Source of the DNA: JAFARZ01 sp035651595
GTDB lineage: Bacteria; Actinomycetota; Actinomycetes; Streptosporangiales; Streptosporangiaceae
Direction of reading: 5' to 3'
Length of the DNA stretch: 64,000 nucleotides
Assembly (NCBI GenBank): GCA_035651595.1
Contig: DASRFJ010000237.1
Span: 62,001 to 126,000 of the forward strand
A model generated the notes under the pieces. It ran no database searches, was not told the origin of the DNA, and was given only the letters and a program-made list of their open reading frames with translations. The position numbers were made by a program, and so were the translations under genes. Shown here one piece after another: positions 15,276 through 24,003 of the stretch (positions are counted from its first letter, which is position 1; the number at the start of each line of letters is the position of its first letter).

Positions 15276-17777
15276 ATGATCGATGTCCGTGAGCGAATTG
15301 CCGCTGCGCTGGAGAGCCGGCGTGCGAACCAGGACCGCATCGACAGGCTGTACGACGCGTGGGTCGCGCTGACCCGCGCGGTCGACACGCTGACCGGCAC
15401 GATTACTGAGACGAGCGCACGGATTTCCGGGCGGGAACAGCGCGCAGCCGAAGGATTAACACCCGGCGAACAGGTATCCGGCGACTGGGGCATAAGCGCG
15501 CTGCGTAAGCTGCGCGATGAGATCGCCGAGCTGACGCCGGATATCGCGGCGGTCCGGGCGCGCTTCCACCGGCCGACGGTGAATATCGGCGTGGTCGGAC
15601 AGGCGGCCGCGGGTAAGAGCACGTTGCTGCGCACGATCACCGGGCTCAGCGATGTGGTTATCCCGTCGGGCGGGCTCAAGCCGACGACGGCGGCGCGCAG
15701 CCGGATCCAGCATTCGCCTGGCCGGGCGGACGCGACGGTCATGCTGCGTACCTGGGAAGACTTCCGCGACGGCTACCTGGGGCCGCTGCACACCGACGCG
15801 GGCCGCGAGGACCCCGTGCCGGCCACCTCGGACGCGTTCCTCAAGTACCCGTACCAGGAGGCGCTCGACACCGCGCGCAACCGGGCGGCCCGCGCCCCGG
15901 ACGGCGAACGCGCCCCGGTCGATCAGCAGAAGTTCTTGCGGCGGCTGCGAATCGCCCAGACCTCGTTTCCCAGCTACGGTGGCCTGCTGGAGCAGGCGGG
16001 GCGCGAACTGCGGATCGACCAGCTGGCCCGACTGCGGCCGTACGTCGCCTATCCCGCGGACGACGGTCGCGAGTGCCCCTATCACGCGGTGCACGACGTA
16101 TGGATCTACTGCGAGTTCAGCGTGGGCGACGTGGCGAACCTCGTGCTCGTCGACCTGCCCGGTGCGGGTGAGGCCGCGCTGAACATCGAGCAGCAGTTCC
16201 TCGCCGATCTGAGAAACGACGTGGACGTCCTGCTCCAGGTGAAGCGTCCGGTCGTGTCGCGGTCGTGGATCGGGGAAGACGACTGGCGGGTGTTCCGGCT
16301 AGCCGACAAGGCGAGCATGGGCGTCGACATCTCCGACTTCGTCTGCTTCGTGGTCAACACCGATCCGTCGAACGTCACCAAAGACCAGCTGAACAACGCG
16401 GTTGCCCAGGCGCGGACCGAGATCACCGACCCCAACGGCGTGCAACTGCTCGTCGGCGACGTCGCGGACCAGGAGCAGGTGCGGGAGCAGATCCTCGGGC
16501 CGGCGCTTGAGGCCCTGGCCCGGAACCTCGCGAGCATGGACCAGACCGCCGCCGCCACCCAGATCCGCCGGGCTCGCGCGGTGGCCCAGCGCGTGCGCGA
16601 CGTCGCCGGCCAGCTCGCAGACGAGGTACGCAACCGGGAACGGCAGGTCCCCGACGAGGACAGCGCGCTGCGCGACGCGGCGAAACAGCTGCGAAACTCC
16701 GTGTCGAAGCGGCTCGATGCCCTGCTCGAGGAGTACGACCGCCTGGCGCGCGAACATCATCCCGTTCCCGAGCTGGCCAAGGCGATCACCCTCGCCAGCG
16801 GGAACCTCACCCGGTGGGCCGACTCCGGCTTCGGCATGGGCAGCAAGAAGGAGTGGCTCGCGAAGGTCGACGAGGCGCTGTCCGCCGACCTCGGCGAGAC
16901 CCGGGACGACCAGTGCACCCGGGCCAGGCGGGAGATCCGCAGGGAGTTCGGCATCATCGACAGCTCGCTGACCACGGCGGTCGACCGGCTCCACGCGCAG
17001 GTCGTCGACGCTCTCCCGCCACGGCTCGTCGCGACCCAGGCCCAGGGCGAGCGGCCGCTGCACGCGCTGGCGGATACGGCCGACCGGCTGCGGCTGGCCT
17101 CGTTGCACGGCGCGGTGCGCACGCTGCTGGATATCCGGGACAACTACGGGAACATCTTCCTGCGGGTAGGCGGGCCGGTCGTCAACCGGGTCGCGCCAGC
17201 GCCAGGTCCACTGCCGGGCGAGGGGACCGCGGCCGCTCCCGGCCCCAGCACGGACGCCGGCGGCGCCGGCGGTAGTGGTAGCGGCGGCGGTACTCAGAAC
17301 GCGTTCTACCGCGGCGCGCGGCTGGCCGCGGACGTGGTGGGCGCCATGCATCCCGCGGCCGGGCCGGCCGCACACGCGGCGGCAGGTGCCGTGCCGCTGG
17401 TGCTTGGCTGGATCTGGGAAGCGCCGATCAGCGACAAGACGGCGGAAAGCCTGAACGTGGCGTTGTCGCGAGCTTTTCGCGAGGCGGTCGGCCAGATCGA
17501 GAAGCGGATGCAGGAGGAGGCCGGGTTGCTCAGCGAGGTGCTCGCCGCCGCGCTGAACCAGTTCAAGGACGACCTCATCCGAGCACCCGAAATCGAGCGT
17601 GAATGGGCCGACCTGTGCCGCCCCGTGCGACAGGAACTGTGGCCGCGTACCTTTGGCGGCGAGGCCGCCGCCCTCAGCGCCGGGTACCGCCGGCTAGCCG
17701 CGGCCGTCGTCGCTGGCGCCGCCGCCGCCGGAGCCTTCCTGACCGCGAGCAATGAGCTGCCCGATGCCAGACGCTAG
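15276..17777 (+). CDS. large dynamin-like GTPase
   Basis: An 833-residue P-loop GTPase. N-terminal helices (1-98) precede the G domain: G1 GQAAAGKST (108-116), G2 KPTTAARS (about T137), G3 DLPGAG (293-298), and NTD at 361-363 where NKxD would be expected. Residues 410-640 are long charged helices like a dynamin stalk. A Gly/Ser/Pro linker (about 658-690) leads to a hydrophobic stretch near 700-735 and a final hydrophobic helix (LAAAVVAGAAAAGAFLTA), so it probably works at a membrane. It lacks the DynA/DynB sporulation context. It is first in a three-gene cassette with a second GTPase. The function is unknown; a conflict or membrane-surveillance role is inferred. Confidence 0.75.
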   Translation: MIDVRERIAAALESRRANQDRIDRLYDAWVALTRAVDTLTGTITETSARISGREQRAAEGLTPGEQVSGDWGISALRKLRDEIAELTPDIAAVRARFHRPTVNIGVVGQAAAGKSTLLRTITGLSDVVIPSGGLKPTTAARSRIQHSPGRADATVMLRTWEDFRDGYLGPLHTDAGREDPVPATSDAFLKYPYQEALDTARNRAARAPDGERAPVDQQKFLRRLRIAQTSFPSYGGLLEQAGRELRIDQLARLRPYVAYPADDGRECPYHAVHDVWIYCEFSVGDVANLVLVDLPGAGEAALNIEQQFLADLRNDVDVLLQVKRPVVSRSWIGEDDWRVFRLADKASMGVDISDFVCFVVNTDPSNVTKDQLNNAVAQARTEITDPNGVQLLVGDVADQEQVREQILGPALEALARNLASMDQTAAATQIRRARAVAQRVRDVAGQLADEVRNRERQVPDEDSALRDAAKQLRNSVSKRLDALLEEYDRLAREHHPVPELAKAITLASGNLTRWADSGFGMGSKKEWLAKVDEALSADLGETRDDQCTRARREIRREFGIIDSSLTTAVDRLHAQVVDALPPRLVATQAQGERPLHALADTADRLRLASLHGAVRTLLDIRDNYGNIFLRVGGPVVNRVAPAPGPLPGEGTAAAPGPSTDAGGAGGSGSGGGTQNAFYRGARLAADVVGAMHPAAGPAAHAAAGAVPLVLGWIWEAPISDKTAESLNVALSRAFREAVGQIEKRMQEEAGLLSEVLAAALNQFKDDLIRAPEIEREWADLCRPVRQELWPRTFGGEAAALSAGYRRLAAAVVAGAAAAGAFLTASNELPDARR

Positions 17778-18948
17778 GCGGACGGTCCAGGTCAACCGCA
17801 TGACCGCGACCATGCTCGGGGTGAGCAAGGCCGGCAAGACGACCTACATCCTCGGCGCCTACGCCGCGCTGGTCAACGGCGTGCATGGCTGCCACCTGCA
17901 CACGGCCGACCCCGACGTGGGCATGGATCTGCTCAGGCAGCTGAACGACCTGCGGGCTGGCAAGCCAACGCCGCCGACCCCGGACGAGCCGGTGCGCTAC
18001 GACTTCGTGCTGACCAGGAACGGCACCGCGGAGCGGACGGCCATGGACCTGACGGACTTCCGCGGCGGCGCCGCGTTCGATACGGCCAACGGCAAGGAGA
18101 GCGACACCGCGCGCCTGCACCGGCGGCTACTCGACACGGACGCGATCTTCATCGTGCTGGACAGCGAGCACTTCCAGGAGCCGCTCACCGGCATTCGGCT
18201 GCACGAGGTCCGTGCGGCGACCGGCGCGGACCGGTTTGCGGACATGGTCAGCAAGGCGCTGGCCGACCGTGAGGTGGCCGGCCGCCCGGCGCCGCCGATC
18301 GCCGTCGTGCTGACCAAGTCGGACCTGATCGACGGCCGGCCGGGGAGCACGCCGCGGGACAGGGGTCAGGTGGCGGCCGAGGTGAGACGGCTCATGCCCG
18401 CCCTCTTCCGGCCGGGAGTTCACACGATGATCTTCCCGGTCAGCGTCACCGGTCTGGTCACCATGCCCGACGGCGACTCCCCCGCGATGATCGTCGACCT
18501 GCTCGACGTCGCCGACCCGGTGGTCTTCGCGGTCGGCTGGTTCCTCGGTGCCTGCCAGGCCGAGGTCGGCATCGAGCGAGACGACGCGGTCAGAGCCCAG
18601 CTGGAGGTCGAGGCCGCGCTCGCCGACCTGATGCGGAAGAATCCGATCGTCCGCTGGTTCCAGCGCCACGCGATCGACAACACCAGGACCTTGGCCGGTA
18701 CATGGCTGGACACGGCCGCCGCGCTCAACGATCGCTGGCACGAGCTGGGCACCCAGTGCCTGGAGGTCCTGAGCAGGTTCTACCCCGGCATGGGAGAGGC
18801 GGCGGCGAATGACGCGATGGGCGCCCGTCGTTTACGGCCGGACCGCCACCTCCGACACCTGGTGGCGGGCGGTGCCGACGACCCTCGACGAGACCGGCTG
18901 GCTCGGCTCCGTAGTACGGGCGGCAGTCAGCGGCGGCCGAGAGCTTGA
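17752..18948 (+). CDS. second P-loop GTPase of the cassette
   Basis: A P-loop GTPase of about 398 residues. Visible are G1 GVSKAGKTT (23-31), a G3-like DLTDFRGG (99-106, where DxxG would be) and G4 TKSD (188-191), plus a long helical C-terminal part. It resembles the smaller partner of the two-GTPase systems described by Aravind and colleagues, a family-level impression. The start is uncertain: 17752 and 17764 both overlap the upstream gene, and the first beta strand needs residues before M17. The last 45 codons overlap the next gene by 140 bases and read as Arg-rich shadow (RRLRPDRHLRHL), suggesting a lost stop or a frameshift. Confidence 0.7.
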   Translation: MSCPMPDARRTVQVNRMTATMLGVSKAGKTTYILGAYAALVNGVHGCHLHTADPDVGMDLLRQLNDLRAGKPTPPTPDEPVRYDFVLTRNGTAERTAMDLTDFRGGAAFDTANGKESDTARLHRRLLDTDAIFIVLDSEHFQEPLTGIRLHEVRAATGADRFADMVSKALADREVAGRPAPPIAVVLTKSDLIDGRPGSTPRDRGQVAAEVRRLMPALFRPGVHTMIFPVSVTGLVTMPDGDSPAMIVDLLDVADPVVFAVGWFLGACQAEVGIERDDAVRAQLEVEAALADLMRKNPIVRWFQRHAIDNTRTLAGTWLDTAAALNDRWHELGTQCLEVLSRFYPGMGEAAANDAMGARRLRPDRHLRHLVAGGADDPRRDRLARLRSTGGSQRRPRA

Positions 18949-19975
18949 CCGCGCGCCGCGGTTCCTGCTCGCCCAGGATCGTACGCACCGGATCGTCGGC
19001 GTCGCCTGCCAGGCAGCCGCCCTCGATCCCGCGATGAGCTCGGATGGGGACCGCGCGCTCTACTGTTTCGTCGGCTGGGCTACGCCGCGGGACGGGCGGC
19101 TTGGGCCGGCCGTGCCATCGTTTCAGGAGCTGAGCCGGGACTACGTCGCATGGGCCGGACCGGTCTACACCGAGATCCTCGGCAAGGTCTGGACGGTGTC
19201 GGCAACGGCGTACTGCCCGCCGGAGCGGACCGAACCCGGTGCGGCACCCTGGCCGCCGGCCGGCCAGGACCTTGGCACGGCGCCGCCACCGGCCGAAGGG
19301 CTCTGGCCGGAGCAGACGTGGCCCGCCCTGTGGACCGCCGCCCAGACCGCGAGCATGCCGCTGACTTGTGTCATCGGCTGGCGGGACACAAGCTCGGCAC
19401 GGGCCGAAGGCGCCACTCACGTCGGCGCCGCCGACGCCCCGGCCCGGCCGCTTCCCGCGCTGCCCCAAGTGACGCCTCAAGTGACGCCGCTGCCGATGCC
19501 GCCGGCCAAGGCGGAACCGTTGCCCGGGTCAGCCCCGGCCACCAAGCCACCGGAACGGCGGCCGATCGCCGTGGCGCTCGGCGTGGCCGCCGTCATCGGC
19601 GCCGCGGTTGGCGCGGCCATCACGGCACTCGCAACCGGCGGTTCCGCCGCGCCGCCGGCACAGCCGGTCAGGATCCAGCTCGTCGTACCGGCCTCCGCTC
19701 AGCCGGCTCCCGGCACCCTGCTGCGATACCTGGCTGGCGCGCTGTCGGCCGGCCAGGCGACGGCGCGCCTGGCCATGTGGCCCGGCGCCTCGGCTCCGTC
19801 GGCCACCGCATGTGCGAACACGCTACGCGCGACGCAAGCCGCGACGCCGATTCCAGCCGAGCAAGGCGAGCGCGTCTGCGTACAGCTCACCGGCCAGCCA
19901 GCGCGGTACGGCGTCATCGAGGTCACCACGATGAGTCCGTCCTCGGTGACCGCCCAAGCCACCATCTGGCCATAG
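18809..19975 (+). CDS. single-pass membrane protein of the GTPase cassette
   Basis: A 388-residue protein in three parts. The N-terminal cytosolic domain (1-200; VYGRTATSDTWWRAVPTTL, RIVGVACQAAALDP, RALYCFVGWA) is followed by a Pro/Ala linker. One transmembrane helix near 250-275 (AVALGVAAVIGAAVGAAITAL) then leads to a small outer domain with two cysteines. The first domain matches nothing I can name but recurs in spirit in two-GTPase gene sets. It probably senses or anchors the two upstream GTPases at the membrane. ATG 18809 gives a convincing N-terminus, so the 140-base overlap with the previous frame is likely a defect of that frame. Confidence 0.65.
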   Translation: MTRWAPVVYGRTATSDTWWRAVPTTLDETGWLGSVVRAAVSGGRELDRAPRFLLAQDRTHRIVGVACQAAALDPAMSSDGDRALYCFVGWATPRDGRLGPAVPSFQELSRDYVAWAGPVYTEILGKVWTVSATAYCPPERTEPGAAPWPPAGQDLGTAPPPAEGLWPEQTWPALWTAAQTASMPLTCVIGWRDTSSARAEGATHVGAADAPARPLPALPQVTPQVTPLPMPPAKAEPLPGSAPATKPPERRPIAVALGVAAVIGAAVGAAITALATGGSAAPPAQPVRIQLVVPASAQPAPGTLLRYLAGALSAGQATARLAMWPGASAPSATACANTLRATQAATPIPAEQGERVCVQLTGQPARYGVIEVTTMSPSSVTAQATIWP

Positions 19976-20003
19976 CCGACGTGGTCCGGTCTAGCATGTG
20001 CGC

Positions 20004-20552
20004 ATGCCAGCCTCACACATCGCGCTGCTGCGCGGGATCAACGTCGGGGGGAACAACAAGGTCCCGATGGCGGAACTGCGCGCGGCGCTCACCGCCAGCG
20101 GGCTCGCCGACGTGTCGACGTACATCCAATCCGGGAACGTGCTGTTCCGCACGTCCGAGCCGGACACCGCCGTGCTCGAGGAGGCGATCGCGGAGGTAAT
20201 CGCTCGCACGTTCGGGATAAAAATCGGGGTTGTGGTGCTGACCAGGGATCAGCTCGCCGCCGTGCTCAGCGCCAATCCCTACCCCGATGAACCCAACCCG
20301 AAGTACGTGCACGTGGTGTTCCTCGGCGCGGCGCCGGACGCTGGCCGGCTGGACGCGGCCCGCGAGATGGCCGCGGCGAAGGGCAGCCGGGACACGGTCA
20401 CCGCGGGCGACCGGGTGCTCTACCTGCACACACCGGACGGGTACGGAACCAGCGAGCTGGCCAAGGCGCTGGTAAAGGTCACCACCTCGGCGAAGGGGAC
20501 GGCGCGCAACCTGTCCACCACCGCCAAGCTGCTGGCGCTGTGCGATGAGTGA
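20004..20552 (+). CDS. DUF1697 family protein
   Basis: A 182-residue DUF1697 protein, a small cytosolic alpha/beta family of unknown function. Diagnostic sequence: HIALLRGINVGGNNKVPMAE at the N-terminus, then TYIQSGNVLFRT and VLYLHTPDGYGTSELAKAL. The ATG at 20004 lies 6 bases after TAGCAT (19992-19997), so a leaderless transcript separate from the GTPase cassette is likely. The stop overlaps the SDR start by eight bases. Confidence 0.88.
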   Translation: MPASHIALLRGINVGGNNKVPMAELRAALTASGLADVSTYIQSGNVLFRTSEPDTAVLEEAIAEVIARTFGIKIGVVVLTRDQLAAVLSANPYPDEPNPKYVHVVFLGAAPDAGRLDAAREMAAAKGSRDTVTAGDRVLYLHTPDGYGTSELAKALVKVTTSAKGTARNLSTTAKLLALCDE

Positions 20553-21297
20553 CCGAGCGGTCCTGGTGACGGGCGCGTCCCGGGGCATCGGACGGGCCAT
20601 CGCGGCGGCATTCGCGCGGCAGGGCGACCGGGTCGCGGTGCACTACGCCCATGCGGCGGCCGCGGCCGAGCAGGTGGCGGCCGCGCTGCCCGGCGACGGG
20701 CACGTGGTGGTCGGCGGTGACCTCGCCGACCCGGACGCCACCCGCCGGATCGTGGACACCGCGCACGCCGAGCTGGGCGGGCTCGACGTGCTGGTCAACA
20801 ACGCCGGAATCTACCTGAAACACGTGGTCACCGACGTCTCCTATGCCGAATGGCAGCGGGCCTGGCAGGACACGCTCGCGGTCAACCTCGCCGGGGCGGC
20901 CAACGCCATCTGGTGCGCGGTGCAGCATATGAAAGCGGCGGGCGGCGGGAAGATCATTAACGTGTCCTCCCGCGGCGCGTTCCGCGGCGAGCCGTCGCAC
21001 CCCGCGTACGGGGCCAGCAAGGGCGGGCTGAACGCGCTGGCCGGCTCCATGGCGCGCGCGCTCGCGCCGCACGGGATCGCGGTCGCCACGGTGGCCCCCG
21101 GTTACGTCGAGACCGACATGGCCGCCGAGGACCTGGCGTCCGCGCGGGGTGCGGAGATCCGGGGGCAGAGCCCGTTCAACCGGGTGGCCACGCCGGACGA
21201 GATCGCCGCCGCGATCATCTACCTGGCCTCGCCGGAGGCGGACTGGGCCAGCGGCACGATCATCGACCTGAACGGCGCCTCCTACCTGCGCCCGTGA
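20545..21297 (+). CDS. SDR family oxidoreductase, FabG-like
   Basis: A 250-residue classical short-chain dehydrogenase. The cofactor motif TGASRGIG is at 9-16, NNAG in VLVNNAGIYL, the catalytic Ser in INVSSRGAF and the YxxxK pair in YGASKGGLNALAGSMA. The PGYVETDM loop and the C-terminal GTIIDLNGASYLRP are typical of FabG-type 3-oxoacyl reductases, but without fatty acid genes nearby the substrate is open. It overlaps the DUF1697 stop by eight bases and is probably co-transcribed. Confidence 0.88.
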   Translation: MSDRAVLVTGASRGIGRAIAAAFARQGDRVAVHYAHAAAAAEQVAAALPGDGHVVVGGDLADPDATRRIVDTAHAELGGLDVLVNNAGIYLKHVVTDVSYAEWQRAWQDTLAVNLAGAANAIWCAVQHMKAAGGGKIINVSSRGAFRGEPSHPAYGASKGGLNALAGSMARALAPHGIAVATVAPGYVETDMAAEDLASARGAEIRGQSPFNRVATPDEIAAAIIYLASPEADWASGTIIDLNGASYLRP

Positions 21298-21320
21298 GAC
21301 GGGTGCGCCTACCGATACCT

Positions 21321-21377
21321 GGGGCGGCCGGCAGGCTAGGTCGGCCGGGCACCCGGGGGCGGCCGGCAGGCTAGGTC
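21321..21377. repeat. 22-base direct repeat upstream of the chitinase promoter
   Basis: A 22-base unit beginning GGGGCGGCCGGCAGG and ending CTAGGTC is perfectly repeated at 21321-21342 and 21356-21377, period 35. The second copy abuts the -35 box of the chitinase promoter. It may be a duplicated terminator fragment or an activator site. Confidence 0.7.
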
Positions 21378-21432
21378 TTGACGCCCGTATCCGACCGGAC
21401 TAGCGTCAGTATCCCTTAGGAAACTTTCCTAT
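21378..21432 (+). promoter_or_regulatory. chitinase promoter with palindromic operator
   Basis: TTGACG (21378-21383), a 17-base spacer and TAGCGT (21401-21406) make a good vegetative promoter. TAGGAAACTTTCCTA (21417-21431), with perfect 7-base arms, sits just after the expected transcription start, the usual place for a repressor site. It resembles the palindrome at 23924-23942 between the ROK gene and the transporter operon. Confidence 0.7.
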
Positions 21433-21478
21433 TCGATTCCGTGCACTTCCCCGCAACCCGACGCCTAGGGACCCGCGC

Positions 21479-22543
21479 ATGAAACGAAGAACCTCCGTCG
21501 TGGCGGCGTTGAGCGCCGCCCTGATCGTGGCCGGCGGCCTCGGCATGGCCGTGAGCCAGGCAGCCAGCGCCGCACCCGCGCACACCGCTGGCTTCGGCTT
21601 CAGCCCGAGCCTGCCGTATCAGGTCTTCGCGCCGTACTACGAGACCTACGACACCAGCACCGACCTCGCCACCCTCGTCCAGCAGTCCGGCGCCAAGTTC
21701 CAGTCGCTCGCGTTCCTCCAGACCGCGCAGGCCGGCTCGTGCACCGCCTACTGGGATGGCGACACGACCAAGCCGATCGCCCCGGCCACCTTCGGCGCCG
21801 ACATCGCGACGGTCCAGGCGCACGGCGGGAACGTTATCCCGTCGTTCGGCGGTTTCACCGCGGACACCACCGGCACCGAACTCGCCGACAGCTGCACCAG
21901 CGTGCCGGCGATCGCGAGCGTCTTCGAGAGCCTCATCACCACCTACCACGTCCCGCGCATCGACCTGGACATCGAGGGCGACTCGGTGAACAACGCGGCC
22001 GGCATCGACCGGCGCAACCAGGCGATCGCGATGACCGAAGCCTGGGCCAAGGCCCATCACGAGAACATCCAGTTCTCCTACACGCTGCCCACGTTCCCGA
22101 CCGGGCTGCCGCCGGCGGAGCTGTCCGTGCTCCAGGACGCGGTCGCCGACGGCGCCGCGATCAGCACGGTCAACCTGCTCACGTTCGACTACTTCATCGG
22201 CACCCAGCAGGACATGGTGGCCGACACCGAATCCGCCGCCACCGGGCTGGTCAGCCAGCTCGCGGCGCTGTTCCCCAGCGCGTCGCAGAAGCAGCTATGG
22301 CACATGGTGGGCGTCACCGAGATGCCGGGCATCGACGACTTCGGCGCGGCCGAGACGTTCAGCCAGGTCAACGCGATCCAGATACTGGTCTGGGCGAAGG
22401 CGCACGGCCTCGGCTTCACCTCGTTCTGGGCGTCGCAGCGCGACAACGGCGGCTGCCCGGGCACCAAGGGCGCGGGCACCTGTTCCGGGCTGACGCAGCC
22501 CACCTGGTTCTTCGCCCACGTCTTCGAGCACTTCACCAGGTAG
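21479..22543 (+). CDS. secreted GH18 chitinase
   Basis: A 354-residue exported GH18 enzyme that should cut chitin or chitooligosaccharides. It has a signal peptide with an MKRR start, hydrophobic core and ASAAPA cleavage region. A TIM barrel follows with FAPYYETYDT, VIPSFGGF (SxGG motif) and RIDLDIEGD, where the catalytic Glu ends the DxDxE motif. The C-terminal WASQRDNGGCPG strand is typical of actinobacterial ChiD-like enzymes. There is no binding module, so soluble oligomers may be preferred. It has its own promoter and operator and converges on the ROK gene. Confidence 0.88.
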   Translation: MKRRTSVVAALSAALIVAGGLGMAVSQAASAAPAHTAGFGFSPSLPYQVFAPYYETYDTSTDLATLVQQSGAKFQSLAFLQTAQAGSCTAYWDGDTTKPIAPATFGADIATVQAHGGNVIPSFGGFTADTTGTELADSCTSVPAIASVFESLITTYHVPRIDLDIEGDSVNNAAGIDRRNQAIAMTEAWAKAHHENIQFSYTLPTFPTGLPPAELSVLQDAVADGAAISTVNLLTFDYFIGTQQDMVADTESAATGLVSQLAALFPSASQKQLWHMVGVTEMPGIDDFGAAETFSQVNAIQILVWAKAHGLGFTSFWASQRDNGGCPGTKGAGTCSGLTQPTWFFAHVFEHFTR

Positions 22544-22551
22544 CAGAGCTG

Positions 22552-22584
22552 GTGCCCGCGGCTCCTCACTCCCACCGCGGGCAC
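22552..22584. terminator. bidirectional terminator between chitinase and ROK genes
   Basis: GTGCCCGCGG (22552-22561) pairs perfectly with CCGCGGGCAC (22575-22584) over a 13-base loop, between two convergent stops. There is no T-tract, as is common in GC-rich actinobacteria. Confidence 0.7.
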
Positions 22585-22597
22585 TGGGTGATCCGGG

Positions 22598-23848
22598 TCA
22601 CTGGCCGCCAAGAGCGGCCATGACCTGGGCCCAGGCAAGCTCGGCACCGGCGACGAGGCAGCCATCCACCACGGCGTCGGTGCCGAGCGCGCTCACCTTG
22701 ATCTCCGGCCGGACGGGGGCAAGCGTGTCCAGCTCGGCGCTCACCAGGGCGGCGAATCCGGGTGCCCGGCCGATGCCGCCGCCGAGCACGATCAGCTCGG
22801 GGTCCACCACGTTGACCACGACGCAGATGGCCTTGGCCGCCAGCCGCGCCTCCTCCGCGACGACGCGCACCGCGCGCGGATCACCCGCCGCCGCCGCCTC
22901 GAACACCCGCCGCGCGGACAGCGCGCCGCCCATGCCGGCCCGCCGGGCCGCGCGCACCACGCTCGACGCCGAGGCGGCCGCCTCGAACGTGCCCCGCTTG
23001 CGCGCCTCGTGCTCGTCGACGTCCGCATCCCCGGTCAGCGGCAGGTACGCGATCTCGCCCGCGACTCCGTGCGCGCCGCGGACCAGCTTGCCGCCGATGA
23101 CCAGGCCCATCGCGATGCCGCTGCCGAAGTGCACGAACGCGAAGTGCGCCACGTCGCGGCCGTGACCGAGGGCCTGCTCGGCCCGGGTGGCCACGTTCAC
23201 GTCGTTCTCCATCGCCAGCGACGAGCCGAACGCATCCCGCAGGCCCGCCAGCGCGGCCGGCCGGTCCCACCCGGGCAGGTGCCCGGACAGCTTCATGGCG
23301 TCTCGCGTCTCGTCGTAGACGCCCGGGCTGCCGATCACCGTCTGAGTGATCGCGGACCGGGACACCTCCGCCTCCGCGCACAGCACGTCGGCCGCCCGGA
23401 CCAGCTCGGCGACCCGGCCCCGCACGCTGCTGGCGCGGGTGCGGAACGACGAGCGCGCCCGGATCTCGCCGGACAACCCGGCCAGCGCGCCGCGGATGTA
23501 GTCGTGGCCGATGTCGAGCCCCAGCACCAGCCCGGCGTCCGGCCTGATCTCGTACAGCTGCGCGGTCCGTCCCGGCACGCCGGTCCGCTGGCCGGCGATC
23601 CGCACCAGGCCCGCCCGCTCCACGTTGCCAAGCGCGAGCGATACCGTCGGCTTGGACAGGCCGGACACCCGGGCCAGCTCGGCTCGCGAACACGGACCGC
23701 GGTGGCGGATGTGCTCAAGCAGCAGCTGCTCGTTCATCGTCCGGATCAACGATGGACGAGCGGCGGCCCAGCGCGCCGCGGCCGGCGCCGGGCGCTCCGC
23801 GGCCCCCGCCGGCGCCGGGCGCTCCGCGGGAAGACTTTGGGCCGTCAA
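22598..23848 (-). CDS. ROK family transcriptional regulator
   Basis: A 416-residue ROK repressor: an N-terminal winged helix (MNEQLLLEHIRHRGPCSRAE, then LARVSGLSKPTVSLALGNVE) and a sugar-kinase fold with VLGLDIGHDYIRGALAG, MENDVNVATRAEQALGHG and IVLGGGIG. The zinc-binding cysteine cluster of ROK kinases is absent, fitting a regulator. Effectors of this family are sugars such as GlcNAc, glucosamine or cellobiose. The start is uncertain: TTG 23848 includes a repeated ERPAPAGA tail, while the helix-turn-helix context (RPSLIRTMNEQ) needs more than ATG 23737. It is divergent from the oligosaccharide transporter operon, its likely target. Confidence 0.87.
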   Translation of the reverse strand: MTAQSLPAERPAPAGAAERPAPAAARWAAARPSLIRTMNEQLLLEHIRHRGPCSRAELARVSGLSKPTVSLALGNVERAGLVRIAGQRTGVPGRTAQLYEIRPDAGLVLGLDIGHDYIRGALAGLSGEIRARSSFRTRASSVRGRVAELVRAADVLCAEAEVSRSAITQTVIGSPGVYDETRDAMKLSGHLPGWDRPAALAGLRDAFGSSLAMENDVNVATRAEQALGHGRDVAHFAFVHFGSGIAMGLVIGGKLVRGAHGVAGEIAYLPLTGDADVDEHEARKRGTFEAAASASSVVRAARRAGMGGALSARRVFEAAAAGDPRAVRVVAEEARLAAKAICVVVNVVDPELIVLGGGIGRAPGFAALVSAELDTLAPVRPEIKVSALGTDAVVDGCLVAGAELAWAQVMAALGGQ

Positions 23849-23923
23849 CTAGCACCTCCGGAGTTCGATGTCCTACATCGTGACATAAGTCGTTATCAAC
23901 GGGACCCTTGTCGCGGACAGATA

Positions 23924-23942
23924 GTTAGGATACTGTCCTAAC
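23924..23942. promoter_or_regulatory. palindromic operator between ROK gene and transporter operon
   Basis: GTTAGGATACTGTCCTAAC has perfect 7-base arms around a 5-base core. It lies 76 bases before the ROK start and 62 before the binding-protein start, so it can control both. Its half-site TTAGGA matches that of the chitinase operator (21416-21432). No second copy was seen in the operon. Confidence 0.7.
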
Positions 23943-24003
23943 AATCTTCGCGGAAGGGTCTACCCCGGTATTCGCCACAATTCGTACAGTAAGGAACAAC
24001 GGC

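Noticed and set aside
15276..17777. Call as sporulation dynamin DynA or DynB
   Set aside because: No adjacent second dynamin of the same type, no SsgB/SepF context, an NTD in place of the usual G4, and the partner is a small GTPase of a different kind.
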